The position numbers were made by a program, and so were the translations under genes. From positions 21,730,001-21,794,000 of the forward strand of contig NC_044018.1 of assembly GCF_900496995.4 (NCBI RefSeq): a DNA stretch of 64,000 nt. Reading direction: 5' to 3'. How positions within the stretch are numbered: the first letter of the stretch is position 1; each line of letters opens with the position of its first letter. The stretch comes from Aquila chrysaetos chrysaetos (taxonomy: Eukaryota > Chordata > Aves > Accipitriformes > Accipitridae). This document shows positions 27,587 to 38,800 of the stretch, in pieces. The notes beneath the pieces are model-generated. The model was not told where the DNA came from. It was given only the letters and a program-made list of their open reading frames with translations, and ran no database searches.

Positions 27587-28126
27587 TTGAAGCTGCTTTT
27601 CGAAGCTGCTACTGTTCCCAGATTCCGATGCTTAGGTTATTCCAATTTAGGCCATGATGCAAAAAAGCTCCTCTCAGTTCTACCAACTGGTAAGAGTTCC
27701 CAAAGAGATGGCCAGTTTGCAGCTGCCTCTATCCCATGCAACATGGGTGGGACCCACAGGTTGTGCCTATACCAGACGAGAAAACCGAACACTGCCAGGG
27801 AGGCTTCCTGGCACTGGCACCCAGGCATCGATACTGTTAAATTGCTAGAGCAGTCCACGGCATGTGGTTTGTCTGTGACAACTCTCCTGATCGATTCCTG
27901 GGTACTGTTGGGAAGCTAGGCAGCCCAGGAAGTCTTCCTAATGAGTAGTTTGCATAAGGCTGTCCTCTCACAGGCACTAAGAAGGATGGACAGAATGGAT
28001 GTGGCCTATCCTCTGCCAGCTGGCTTAAGTGCCACAGACTTTATCAATGCTCTTGAGCACATTATATTTACTCCTGCAGATGTAGTCTCTGTATGCCAGG
28101 TCCTGGACTTCCCGCAGTTTGGCTGA
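27587..28126 (+). pseudogene. Unidentified 180-codon frame with a single internal stop
   Basis: One frame runs from about 27,587 to a TGA at 28,124-28,126, interrupted only by a TAG at 27,917-27,919. Its local GC content is higher than the surroundings. The second half contains an ATG (27,941) followed by text such as MSSLHKAVLSQALRRMD and GLSATDFINALEHIIF, which looks protein-like with an amphipathic pattern. No family was recognised. The same DNA also has shorter open frames on the minus strand, so chance in GC-richer DNA remains possible. Alternatives are a decayed retrocopy, an internal part of a retroelement, or exons of an unknown transcript. Confidence 0.25.
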
Positions 28127-28462
28127 CTCAGGATGTCTTCTCTCCTCTAAAGGACAGCAGACTTCCAGACAAGAAGAGACAACATTCGCAGCCCTGCGCT
28201 AGTGGATGTACAATACATTACATTGAAAACATATTCTGCATTTTCCTATCTTCCTATACTTCAAGTGCAGAATCAAGAAAGACTAGGAGTTGGAATCTTA
28301 AACCTATAGACTGCTCTTTATAGTCTTCTGCTGCTGTTGAATAACCTTTCTGCCTTTACCCTGGAAGGCAGCTTATTTCATTATGAAGTTGGTCACAAGG
28401 AGGCTGCCTGGGTACAGTCGGGACTGCAGTGCTGGTTTCTGGAAGGAGGGAACGAACCACTG

Positions 28463-28580
28463 GTCAACAGTCAACACACATATAGTAGGCTCACTGCTGC
28501 ACAGTAGCTACAGAGCTGCTGATGGCCTGAAAGATGGTTTCTTAGCATGGGACTGACCTCCCACCCTCCCTTAGCTGCCT
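28463..28580 (+). repeat. Diverged direct repeat, copy A
   Basis: About 118 bp starting gtcaacagtcaacacaca and ending near ttagctgcct. It aligns by eye with 29,245-29,363 at roughly 85% identity, including the shared core taggctcactgctgcacag. The pair lies 782 bp apart in the same orientation. Confidence 0.85.
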
Positions 28581-29244
28581 TTGTAGGCACATGATCTTCC
28601 AAAGAGTACGCTTGCCTACAAGCGGTCTCTAGACCATAACCTTGCCGATAGGCCTGCTCTACATCTGATCTGTAAAGTCACCCAGCTGTCCACCAGATAG
28701 TCATAGGGCCTGCTCACTGAGTGAGCAGCATGCTTGCCTACTGATGACCCACAGAAGGAAAAAAGTACCTCTGCTTTTTAAAGTTTCCGATGCTTGTGCT
28801 CAGCATTCAGATGCTGATAGTGAATAATATGGGATATCCTTATGTTGCCTGAGATGGCATTTGTTTTTCAGCATCCATTTTTTAAGAAGTGGTGCAAACA
28901 CACAGTGAGAGAACATCCTCAAGTTTAGGCTATACTATCAAAACATGTTATCATTTATCAGCAATGGCTCTAAAAAACACGTGTGAGCCACTTGTCTCCT
29001 CGAGCTAAGAACCATGGTTGGGAATGAAAGAGGAAGCTCCTCTGCCTCTAAAACTACCGAGTTCTTACGTACACTGAAGCCGTCCTCCTTCCTTTGGCAC
29101 AGAGAGATCAAAGCAGGCCAGAAAATGTAATGCACTCTATCAGCTAATGAGACATCAGCTAGGGCTTTTACTCGTAGTCTTAATTTGATGTGGAAAGGCA
29201 GTTGCTGCAGCTGCAGCTATATAACTCTAAGTGAACAGAGAGGA

Positions 29245-29363
29245 GTCAACAGTGAACACACACAGAGTAGGCTCACTGCTGCACAGTAGCTATAGAACTG
29301 CTTATGGCCTGAAAGATAGTTTCTTAGAATGGGATTAACCCCCCAACCCTCTCTTAGCTGCTT
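29245..29363 (+). repeat. Diverged direct repeat, copy B
   Basis: Partner of copy A at 28,463-28,580. A second, separate short pair exists nearby: 28,207-28,245 and 30,162-30,200 share about 36 of 39 bases (core ttgaaaacatattctgc) but lie 1,955 bp apart. The spacing differs, so this is not a single simple tandem duplication. Several fragments of one repeat family are likely. Confidence 0.85.
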
Positions 29364-30200
29364 AAAGTTAGGGGTCTGGTCTATGTTAGTGTCCTCCTGT
29401 AGGCAATAGTCCACAGTCAAGAGAGGTTTGACTTGCTTCTCTGGGGCATTTATCTTTACTGTGCAAAATAAAGTATCTCTGAAAACCTAAATACAGAATA
29501 ATTCAGAGGGGTGGTCTCTGGAGATTTCGGGGGATACTTTGAAGACCACGAAAGGCAACTAAAAAAAGTGAGACTATTGTCATAAGACTTAAATTTCCTA
29601 TGGCCGGTTCAGTAGCATTTCCGCAGTACCTTTGCACTGGTGCAGCACTGCAAAGCTGATTGAAGATAATTTTGAAACTGGCCCAATAACTGATGCACTG
29701 GCCAACTCAGAGCTGTCTTTAGCCTTGAATTTACATGCAGAGAAAAGTTATTGCCAGAAATCTGGTTTGGGTTTTCTGTTGTGTTTTTTTTTTTTTTTAT
29801 TTAAACTTTCTACCAAACATCAAGCTGGCCCTGTCTGTATTACTGATAAAACATTTGGGAACTATATCAAAGTTCTTCAGTTTTGGTTGCAGCAATGATT
29901 GATGGGATTTTAATCCTGTTGGCATTTGCATCAGGTAGGAAGTGGGGAAAGCCCTTAAAATGCTCAATTGGCTTTAATACCCTTAACATCTGTTGAAGTT
30001 TTTATTCCAGTTATATATGTTCTCTGGCTGATTTCAGTGCTATAGGAATTCTTAATGCCTCATCTTTACTCTCCCCAGCAGCTGTCATTGGGCATTGCCT
30101 CTGAGAGTTGGAGGCTCACAGAGATGACTGAGCCAGGTGCATAAATATTATTTTATACTTATGTACAATGCATTATATTGAAAACATATTCTGCGTTTTC

Positions 30201-32984
30201 ATAACTTGGAGCAGAGATTTTGGAAAGTATTGTCTGTTGGATGCCATGTATGTATTTTTCTATCCAGATTTAAAAAGTAACTATTACACAGGTAGATTCC
30301 ATGTGTGTGGTCAGTATTTTGGAAGCCCAGTTGCCCTGTCAACCAACTGATACCCACTCAATTAACACAACAGAATTACCAGCCCCATCCCATTCCATCG
30401 TATTTATCTCTAGCGGGACTGACATGTAACCTGAAGATTAAATGCCGCTTTTCTTTCGTGAGGAGTGAAAAGTCTGGGTTTTAAAGCAACAGTGTGACTT
30501 GACTTTTTAAGATTTTTGTAAGTCGATGTGATGTTTATGGAAAAAATGTATTTCAGAATATTGTTTTGAGGTTCTGAGGTCAATAAAGAGCAATGCAAGA
30601 AGCGTTTTTATAGTCTAGTCTTATTATTAATGTCCACTGGAATTTTCTCCTAAGCATACACTCAGTTCATGTATTGGTTATGAGCCTGATTTAGACCATC
30701 AGCTCTGCTCTGCAATCACTTCAGAAAATGTTGCACTTGCTTTTATTAAATATAGATAGGAACCCTTATGTCTGTTATAATCAGCTGAAACAAGAGCATG
30801 CTTGAAACTGTAGGGCTCTTAGCATGAAAATTTCACCAGTCTTAGATGACAGAACCAGAGACAACACATTTTCTTGTTTTCACATACCCCATGTAAGTAA
30901 AAGAAGTCAAGATATCTTTCCTTTACTGTCTTAGCACGTCATAATAGAATGGAATTGGTGAAAACAGTGACTAATGTGTGTTATTTAACAAAGCTAGAAT
31001 TCTGCCTGGCATTTGTTCCGAATCCCAAAATGTAGTGCCTCTGTTTCATAACCACCAAGGGAACATGGAACAGCACACCAGTTAAAAACTATCCACCAAA
31101 TACTGCGTTTGATCTTCTCATTCGTGTATGCTTATTTCACAGGGTCCTTATTCTGAGGATCACGATGTTTACTTTAAAGATAGGGCATTTTTTTACACCA
31201 TTGTAGATTGATCTATTCATAGATTTTGATTGCAGAAGAGTTCACTAACTTGATGTCCTGTAAAAACAAGCCAAAAAAATCACACCATTTTAAAATGAAA
31301 CCTACCCCTCCAGGACAAGCCACAATACTCATTGTACAGCATTACCTCTACGATCTGCTTTCCCAGGTTCATGTTGCTTTTTGAGACTGGGTTTCATTAT
31401 CTCCCTCTCTGTCTTCTTTCAAGGAAAGCAAGCAGGTTTTTGTCCTGGCTGGGAAGGTGTGTTCATCTTTCATCTCTGCCTGAAGGGATTAAAATTTACA
31501 TCTTGTAAATCCCAGAAGAATGCTTTCTTCACCATCCTGGATGCTTAGTGTTGACAAGAGTCAGGTGCTTCCTGGTATCCAGGGATGAAGTCCAAGAACC
31601 TGTGAGTGGTCATGGCAAACAGTGCACCTACTCACTTTAGAAGCCTCAGGAGTCAGACTGGGGGTGGGTGGAAGTCTCCGGAATCACAGTTTTGGCAATA
31701 CATATGCAGAGTAGGAGCTCGGTAGCATTTAGGTGGTTAGCATCTAGGTGGCTAGCTTAGATAGAGCCCTAAGAAAATGTACTTAAGAAAATGTAACCTG
31801 TTGGAACATTAGATTATCATCCTACATCTATCAGTGTGAATTTCAGTTAACTCCACTGAAGGTATGGGAGCTCTCACATATCTTTGTATAATTCAGTGTA
31901 AACACATCAGAACAGACCCTTGCCTCAGCTTCTGCATGCATAAAAAGGCAACAGACTGTTCATCTACCTCATATCTCAGTTAGTATCTCCATTGTACTTT
32001 GAGTCTACGTCTACATTAGTATATTTAAAGGGAATATTCCTGAGCACTGGAAAGAAATTGTCTACGATGTTAATTTGTCCTTGCTTGGTGTGTCTTTGGC
32101 CCAGGCCAGCTATCCCATTCCCAGATTCACGGTGGAGTTACATCATAAGAGGGATTAACGCAGCTTCTGATAATGTCCAGTCTCTTCAAAAGGAAGAAAG
32201 CTGCATTAGCCGCATCATTCAACAACGCGCAGGTTGTTCCATGCCAGCTGGTCTCCGTGCCAGACATGAGAGACATGTCTGGGTACATCTAACTTACTAG
32301 GAAAGACGCAGCCCGACATTCCTGAGTTGAACTGGTGTGCACTCCAAACACAGGCTGTTCCCTCCTTACGGGATGGTGACCAAAACCGACACGGAAATTG
32401 TAAGCTAGGGGAGAATCCATCCAGGTGCTTAGCTGACTTCCCAAACACCTCTTTCAGTTCTGCAGCTGTAGCTACCTTTTTCCGAAGAGATTACTTTGGA
32501 TGAAGGACTGCTTGAAATGTAATCGTAGAAACAAAACAGCAGGCTGTATACTACCTGGCTTGCTTTCCACCTTCCCTATCTCCATGAGGTGACCCTCATG
32601 TGTCAATATTTGGTATGACTAACTTGCAAACACAGCCATACCAAGTTATGTCATGCAAAGGGCCATTCCTTCCCACTGTTGAACTGCTCGCTCAATTTAT
32701 TTCCCCCCCCGAATCCTACAGTGACTGGAAACAAACCATGGAGCCAAAGAGGAGGTAGGTTTCTGGACTCCTGACAAAGCCTTCTTGCTCAGTCTTGCCT
32801 CCGGATGTCTTTCTTCATCATGTGGTGTATTTCTCCCCCTTCTTTTCTTTTAGTAACTTCATTGTGAGAGCACGGGCCAAGGTTTTTGTACCAAGAGCCG
32901 CGCATGCCACTTAAATGCTGTTTAGAAAGGAGAGACCGGCTAACCTGGGTAAAAATAACACAGTTCGGGACCACAGTGCCGTAA
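30201..32984. other. Upstream flank of ALKAL2, no recognised gene
   Basis: AT-rich DNA leads into the CpG island. Only short frames without family resemblance were seen. It may contain distal regulatory elements of ALKAL2, but none can be defined from sequence alone. Confidence 0.5.
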
Positions 32985-34355
32985 GGTAAGAGACGCAGAG
33001 GCTGTGGAGCCGCCCTCCCCTCCCCGTTCTCCGCAGCCCGTCCGGCAGCTCCCCCCGCCCGTTCTCCGCCCGCCGGCCACCGGCGGCTCCTCACGGCGGG
33101 GCGGGGCGGCGGCGACGACCGTTAACGGCCTCCCGCCCGCCGCGCGCGCCGCGCCCCTCAGCGCCGCCTGGCGGCGGGCGGCGGCAGCGCCGGGCCCCCC
33201 CTGGCAGCGGCCGCCGGGGTCGCTGCCGCCGCTGCCGGAGGCGGCGCGCGCTACCTGCCCGCGGCGGCCGTCGGGGCAGCAGCGCGGGGCGGGCGGCCCT
33301 CCCTGCCCGCGCCCCTCCCCTCCCCTCTTCCCCCCGCCTCCTTCTTCGGCTCTCTTGGGCCTTCGCCCTGCTTCTCTCTTCTCCCCTCCTCGCTGCCGAG
33401 GGTGTATCCGAGTAAACAGGAACGTTCAGCCGGATCGTGGTTCACCCCCCCCCCCGCGCCCCGCACCTTCCGCGGCGGATTTGGGCCGCGTTTATCCACT
33501 GGGGGGGGGGGGGGGGCACGGCGGTACCTCCCGCAGGAGCGGGTCTGGCTTTTCCAGGGAAGCGCAACGCTTCCAGCCCGCCGCCGCCGCCGCCCACCTC
33601 CCGTTGCCTCGGGCCGTCAGCCTCTTGTGAGGGCGCCGGCGGCTGAGGGAGCGGGCAGGGCTCTGCTGCCGGTGGCGCTGCCTTCGCCGCCCTCCTCCTC
33701 CTCCTCGTCCTCCTCCTCCCCCCCCGGCCCCGCCGGGAGCGCTTCCAGGCAGCGCCGCACCGAGAGCCCAGGAAGCCGCCCTGGCCACCCGGGACTGCCC
33801 CTGCCCAGAATCGGCGAGGAAGGCGACACGCCCGCCTCTTCCACGCACACCCCGCTCCGGCCACCTCTCCGCGGGCTTCCCGGCCGGCGGGAGCAGAAAA
33901 TAGCCTTCCCCTTCCCCCGGCAGCTTCCCCCCCCCCCCCGCCCCAACACCTCCCCTTCCCCGCCGCAGCCGGGCCCGGAGTTCCCGGTAAACAGGCGGCT
34001 TCCCCGCCCGCCCCCGCCAGGCGGCCCCCCGCGGGGGACGGCGGGGAGCGCGGCGGCTGCGGCCGCGGGGCCGGGGACCCGCCTGACGGGGAGCCGCGCC
34101 GAGGCCATGAATATTTCAGAGGCTCCTCAGCGTGCTTCTAATTAAAGGCTCGGGTCGTCGTCCCCCCCCCGCTGCCGCCCCCTCCCACTACACACACACA
34201 CACACGCTGGGGACCGTCGCGTTACGTCGGAGAGAGGCGAAGGAGTGACTGAGCCCTGCCCGGGAGAGCCGAGCGAGGGGGAGGGACGGCGACGGGGCGG
34301 GAGGGAAGGGAGGGAGGGCGGGAAGGGGGGGGCTTGTGCAAGCAGCGACGCTCCC

Positions 34356-34444
34356 GAGGTTGCCAAGTGGACTTTTATTGTTTTCCACCCACTTCCAAGT
34401 CGATACTATCTGCCGTCTCATGTCCATCCTATAGCCTATATAAG
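34356..34444 (+). promoter_or_regulatory. ALKAL2: AT-rich core promoter with TATA box for ALKAL2
   Basis: Inside the GC-rich island is a short AT-richer block ending in TATATAAG at 34,437-34,444. Upstream of the TATA box lie CCAAGTGG (34,363-34,370), TTTTATTG (34,373-34,380) and CCCACTTCCAAG (34,388-34,399). The first and third carry AAGTG/CACTT cores in opposite orientation, as NKX2-type factors bind, and TTTATTG resembles a HOX/CDX site. The expected transcription start is about 34,467. The TATA call is strong; the factor assignments are inference. Confidence 0.75.
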
Positions 34445-34467
34445 CGGCTGCGCTGGGGCTGGCGGCG

Positions 34468-34639
34468 ATGGAGTAGTTTGTGGCTACGGCGGGAGCGCAG
34501 GGACGGGAGGGGGGCGGGCGGGCCAGCCAGCCGCGGAAAACTCGGAGTCCCCGCCGCTCGCGGGCTGCTGCCGTCCGGGGAGAGCCGGGGAGCGGCTCCC
34601 GGGGGGGAAGACGCCTCGGCTTCTGGGACGGACAGACAG
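34468..34639 (+). other. ALKAL2: ALKAL2 noncoding exon 1 (inferred)
   Basis: The start is inferred from the TATA box about 30 bases upstream. The end is a strong splice donor, CAG|GTAAAG, at 34,639/34,640. It would join the acceptor TTTTCTCTTCCAG at 35,479. The exon begins near ATG GAG TAG (34,468-34,476), a potential two-codon upstream frame if transcription starts slightly earlier. Confidence 0.6.
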
Positions 34640-35101
34640 GTAAAGCGGCCGGCCCGGGCCAGCAGCCCTCCCTCCCTTCCTCCCCGGCTGCCGCCCCACG
34701 CCCCCGCCCCTCCCGCCCCGCGGGGCCGGAGCGCTGCCTGCGGCGGGGGCCGGCGGCACTGCGGGGCCGCGCCGGGTGGCGGGAGGCGGGCGCCCGCCGA
34801 AGTTGCCGGGGGAGACCCGCCGCGGGGCAGCCGCTCCCCCCCCGGCGGGGCAGCGGAGGGGGGCCGGCAGCCGCCCGGAGGCGAGCGGCTCCGGGGGTGA
34901 GGCAGCGTCCCCCGCCGCCGCCGGCTGCCGCTCCCCGTGGAGGTGGCCGCGGCCGCCCGCGCCCCTTCCCCGAGCTGGGAGGGAAGACGGACGGAGACGG
35001 GCAAGGCTGGCGTTGCCTGCGGCCCCCCCCCCCGCCGCCCGTCCCGCCGCTCCTGCCCGCAGCCCCCGGCGCGGAGCCCCGCAGCGAGTGGCGGGGGGAA
35101 C

Positions 35102-35130
35102 GGGACGGGAGGGGACGGGACGGGACGGGA
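35102..35130 (+). repeat. (GGGAC)n run with G-quadruplex potential
   Basis: Six GGG-containing blocks separated by one to three bases lie in ALKAL2 intron 1 on the sense strand. This fits the pattern of a G-quadruplex in both DNA and nascent RNA. Confidence 0.8.
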
Positions 35131-35479
35131 CGCCTCGCTCGGTGCGCAGCTGCCGCGGCTCTCCGGCAAAGAACTTCGGGGAAAGTTGTCGCCCCGCGGG
35201 CGGGGCGCGCCGCTAGCCCCCGGCGAGCGGGGATCTGCTCCGTCCGCCGGGGCGCACGGGGGGGGGGGGGGGGGTCCCGCCGAGGCACCCCCTCGCCGCT
35301 CCGCGAGGGCCCCCCGTGGGCGCAGGCGGGTCGCGGGGGCTGAGCGGGGCGCTCCCCCGGCGGCGCGGTCCCCCGCATGTAACCCGCGAAGCGGTCTCCG
35401 CGCTTCCCTCCCGGCACGTTTCCGACTTCACCCCCGTGAGTCTCCCCACCTCCGAGCCGCCCCCGGTTTTCTCTTCCAG

Positions 35480-35812
35480 CGAAACGGGAGGCCTCCCACG
35501 GCAGCGGATCCTGCCCCTTCGCCTGCTGGTGCACCCGTCAGGGCAGACTGCCATGAGTGGACTGAGGTCTCCTGGGCTGCTGGGGCTGGTGCTCTTAATG
35601 CTCTCGGCAGGGTACTGCAAAGAGAAAACTGACTCCCGCAGATCTGAAGGACAGGCAGAGTCTCTTAAATCTGATCATGGAGATCATTCAGGAACTGAAG
35701 AGGTACCACCTGGAGAAGGACAGGGGGGTGCAGTACTTCTCCAAGCACGACTATAACTTAGATCGAAGGGAAGTGGCTGACTACGGAGGATACCAGGACG
35801 AGCAGAGAGTCG
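35480..35812 (+). other. ALKAL2: ALKAL2 exon 2: 5'UTR end, signal peptide and helical region
   Basis: The acceptor TTTTCTCTTCCAG ends at 35,479 and the donor GTAAGT starts at 35,813. The ATG at 35,553 is chosen because a signal peptide follows at once. The exon ends GTC G, and the next exon supplies AA to complete Glu, matching the conserved VEIVPRD junction. Confidence 0.9.
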
Positions 35813-38800
35813 GTAAGTCACAGTCCATGACTTAGGAGATCTTTTTTTTATCTAGGGAGCCTCGGTGCCTGAGACATCACATCAGGTTACTAATTTTATG
35901 CCAAGAATTCACCGCTCAAAATACCTGCAGATTCCCTTTGGTATCAGACACAGACGGCAGATTTGGAATAGAAAAACTCCATTCACATCTAGAGTCTCTT
36001 ACTCTCTGGATAATGTGCTTAACTGAACGTCCGACTTCCTGTGTGTTGGCTTTGAATGAAACCTTTTAATAAGGGAAAAGACTGAAATGGGCTGAGATCA
36101 AAGAAATAAGGGATGAAAACGCTCTTTTTCCTGGAAGTTTACCACTTTTTAAAATGTGCTTGGTTTAAGTGTTTCTTGGAAATGACCCTAGCAAGAGTTC
36201 CCCTGCAGGACTATAGTATGTCCTTGTAGATCTCACATCTAGAAGTCTTGCCTCCAGCTCAGCTTCATTAAACTTTTTGCCCCATTTCTTAGTCCCTTTT
36301 GTAGTCCAGAGGTAGCACCTCTGAAATACTAGGGGACTGAAACAGAGTACTCCTCTGTCACTGTACAAGCTCTGACCAATTTGGGACACTCCTGCAGTCA
36401 TCCTTCTACTCATTTGAATGGGCTCTTCCCTAACCTCCCAGTGAAAAGCCCAGGTTTGTTTGCAAGACGTTCAGGGTTGTATAGAGCACTCCGGAAGCAG
36501 TCGTACCGAGCCACGTAGCGATGGATAGTTACCGCTCAGTTTCGTGATGTACTTCTGTGCATCCAGTTGAAAGTTGATTTGGCTTCTCCTGCTGCCATAT
36601 CTAATTTACTGCTCGCTGTCACTCCCAAACCCCTACAGCATTACTGCTGCTCATCTTACCTCTCCTGCTGAAAGTGACTTTCTGAATATTTTCCAGCAGA
36701 TCTCTACTCACCTTTTTCCAAACTGGCTTTCGTTTTGCTAGCACGCTATTTATTTTGCCTTTATTGATCTCACAAAGCTTCACTGTACCTTTTCTTCATT
36801 CTTATTCAAGTATCCTCATGATTTGCATTTGTTGGTGGTTGTCACGAAAGTGTTACTTCTCCATCTGGATCATTAATGAATACACAAAGGAAGACAATTT
36901 TGTTCCACTTAAGATGAGCATAGCGAGAACATTTTGTTTTATAAATGTTGAAAAGTTAAAGAGGCTAGACTAAGCAGGGAGTCCTGATCTGCGCAACTCT
37001 AAATCTCAGCATGGAACGTGGGCATAGTTTTTGGCCAACCTACATCAGCGTATTGGTGTGAAGCATCTGATTTGTGCTGAACAGTTATCTATGTAAATAA
37101 TAAATCTACTTCAGAGCAGATTAGTTAGTAGCAGTGTCACTGACTCCTAAGCAGGATTTTGCATTCTGTTATTATAATGGAGTTATTCCCAGCAACTCCG
37201 TAAAGGAACTACTGCTTAAGAGTCTTTCATTTCAGCTTTGGCATCACTTTCCCAGTGAGCCTGTCCCATGGGAAATTTCTGAGTGAAGCATGTGTGTTTT
37301 TAATGCTCTTCATGACATAATTAGGTCAAATATGATAAGGTCAATTTTACTTACACCGACTAAAGTTAGAAGTAAATGAAGAATGACTTTCGAGAAGTGT
37401 CTAACCTCACAAGTGAATCAGATCTGGATGGAAATGCTCTCTGCTTTATATCTGATAAGAGGTGCCAGGGGAATGAAAAAGGCTGCTCAGGCATTTATGG
37501 TCAAATAAATAAAGCACCATGTAGTGTATCATACACAATCAGCACTAAGCTATCAGCATAGAGTTCGTAACGGAAAGCAATCAAAGATAGCTGTAAATCA
37601 GGAAGACACAAGCAAGGGTCAGGGCTAAAATGGATTTCAGTAAACCAGTTTCATTTTGCCATCTGCTGAACACAAAACGCAAGGCGGTAAACCACAAACA
37701 TAGGGAGCCAGAAGAGAGCAATTTGCTTGGGATCATTTCCTGTGAATTTTATTTACTGCTAAAGGCAGGGGGGAAAAAAGATTCCTGTAAGTAGATCAAT
37801 CCCGTTTCACGTTTACAGCAGGACAGTGCTTGTATAAACGTACCTGTGACAGAAGAGTGGATACATTTGCCTAAGAGAATTAGAAGATACAAACCCAAAC
37901 TTGAATGTATCTTTGGGTCTTTACTGCTAGCAGAACATGCTATTTCTGAGCAACCATGAACTAAAATTTATGGAAGAATTTAAATCTAGACGAACTTGAT
38001 AATGTAATTCGTAGAGAGCTAAAATCTGACTCTTAGTTAATTGTCATCATCGTTAATGACTGCACACCTCACAGACATTACCTGTTTCATCATCACAGTG
38101 TGTTTCACAGTGGCTTCTTACGTAAAACAAATGCTTGCCACTTTGCCTACTGTATGCAAAGGACTTTTGACCTCTGTGCATCTGTCAAGACGTAGTGGTG
38201 ATATTTGCTGGACAGAGTTTATTCCCTGTCCTCATACTATGCTTGGCAAGCATAGTTCCAGTACAGCAGACTGACTATTCTTTTTTTCTGTCCAACAGAA
38301 ATAGTTCCCAGAGATCTGAGGATGAAAGACAAGTTCTTAAAGCATTTAACAGGTAAGTTTTAATTCTGCGTTGGTATCCATCACTTCACATACGTACCAT
38401 AAGCTGCACTACTATTCCCGTGAGCTGTGCTGACTCATAACTTATTTTTTCTTTATATTTCAGGTCCACTCTACTTCAGCCCAAAATGTAGTAAACACTT
38501 TCATCGGCTTTATCACAATACAAGGGACTGCACCATCCCAGCATGTAAGTGCCCAAACCAGAGACTTTCATAAAACTACAGAAAACTCTAAAATTTAGTA
38601 GCTCTATGAGGTACCAGTAGTGGCACTATGTTAGAATACAATCGTTGCAGTGAAGAATTTAAAGTGCTCTAAAATATACTAAGTACGCTTTACAGTGTTG
38701 CTAGAACAGCATCAGCATTATGCTGGGGAAAATAGAAACACAATTTTTTCACTGCAAATAAACTGCATAGAATGGCTGTAAACACTGCTTCCTTAGGTAC

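Larger units (their letters stand above)
32985..35560. promoter_or_regulatory. ALKAL2: CpG island covering the ALKAL2 promoter, exon 1 and first coding exon
   Basis: A sharp switch occurs from AT-rich DNA to DNA dominated by G and C with very frequent CG dinucleotides. It contains GGGCGG-type Sp1 boxes (for example around 33,097-33,110). It also contains homopolymer G or C runs at 33,445-33,455, 33,501-33,516, 33,927-33,939 and 35,258-35,274. Long open frames on both strands within the island come from the low frequency of stop codons in GC-rich DNA and are not genes. Confidence 0.9.

Noticed and set aside
33004-35632. Many long open frames on both strands, up to 448 codons
   Set aside because: They are composed of Ala, Gly, Pro and Arg runs, overlap each other in all frames and lie in a CpG island where stop codons are rare. 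None shows a family signature.
36165-36413. Minus-strand frame in ALKAL2 intron 2 as a possible nested gene
   Set aside because: Only 82 codons, no promoter, splice or family evidence.
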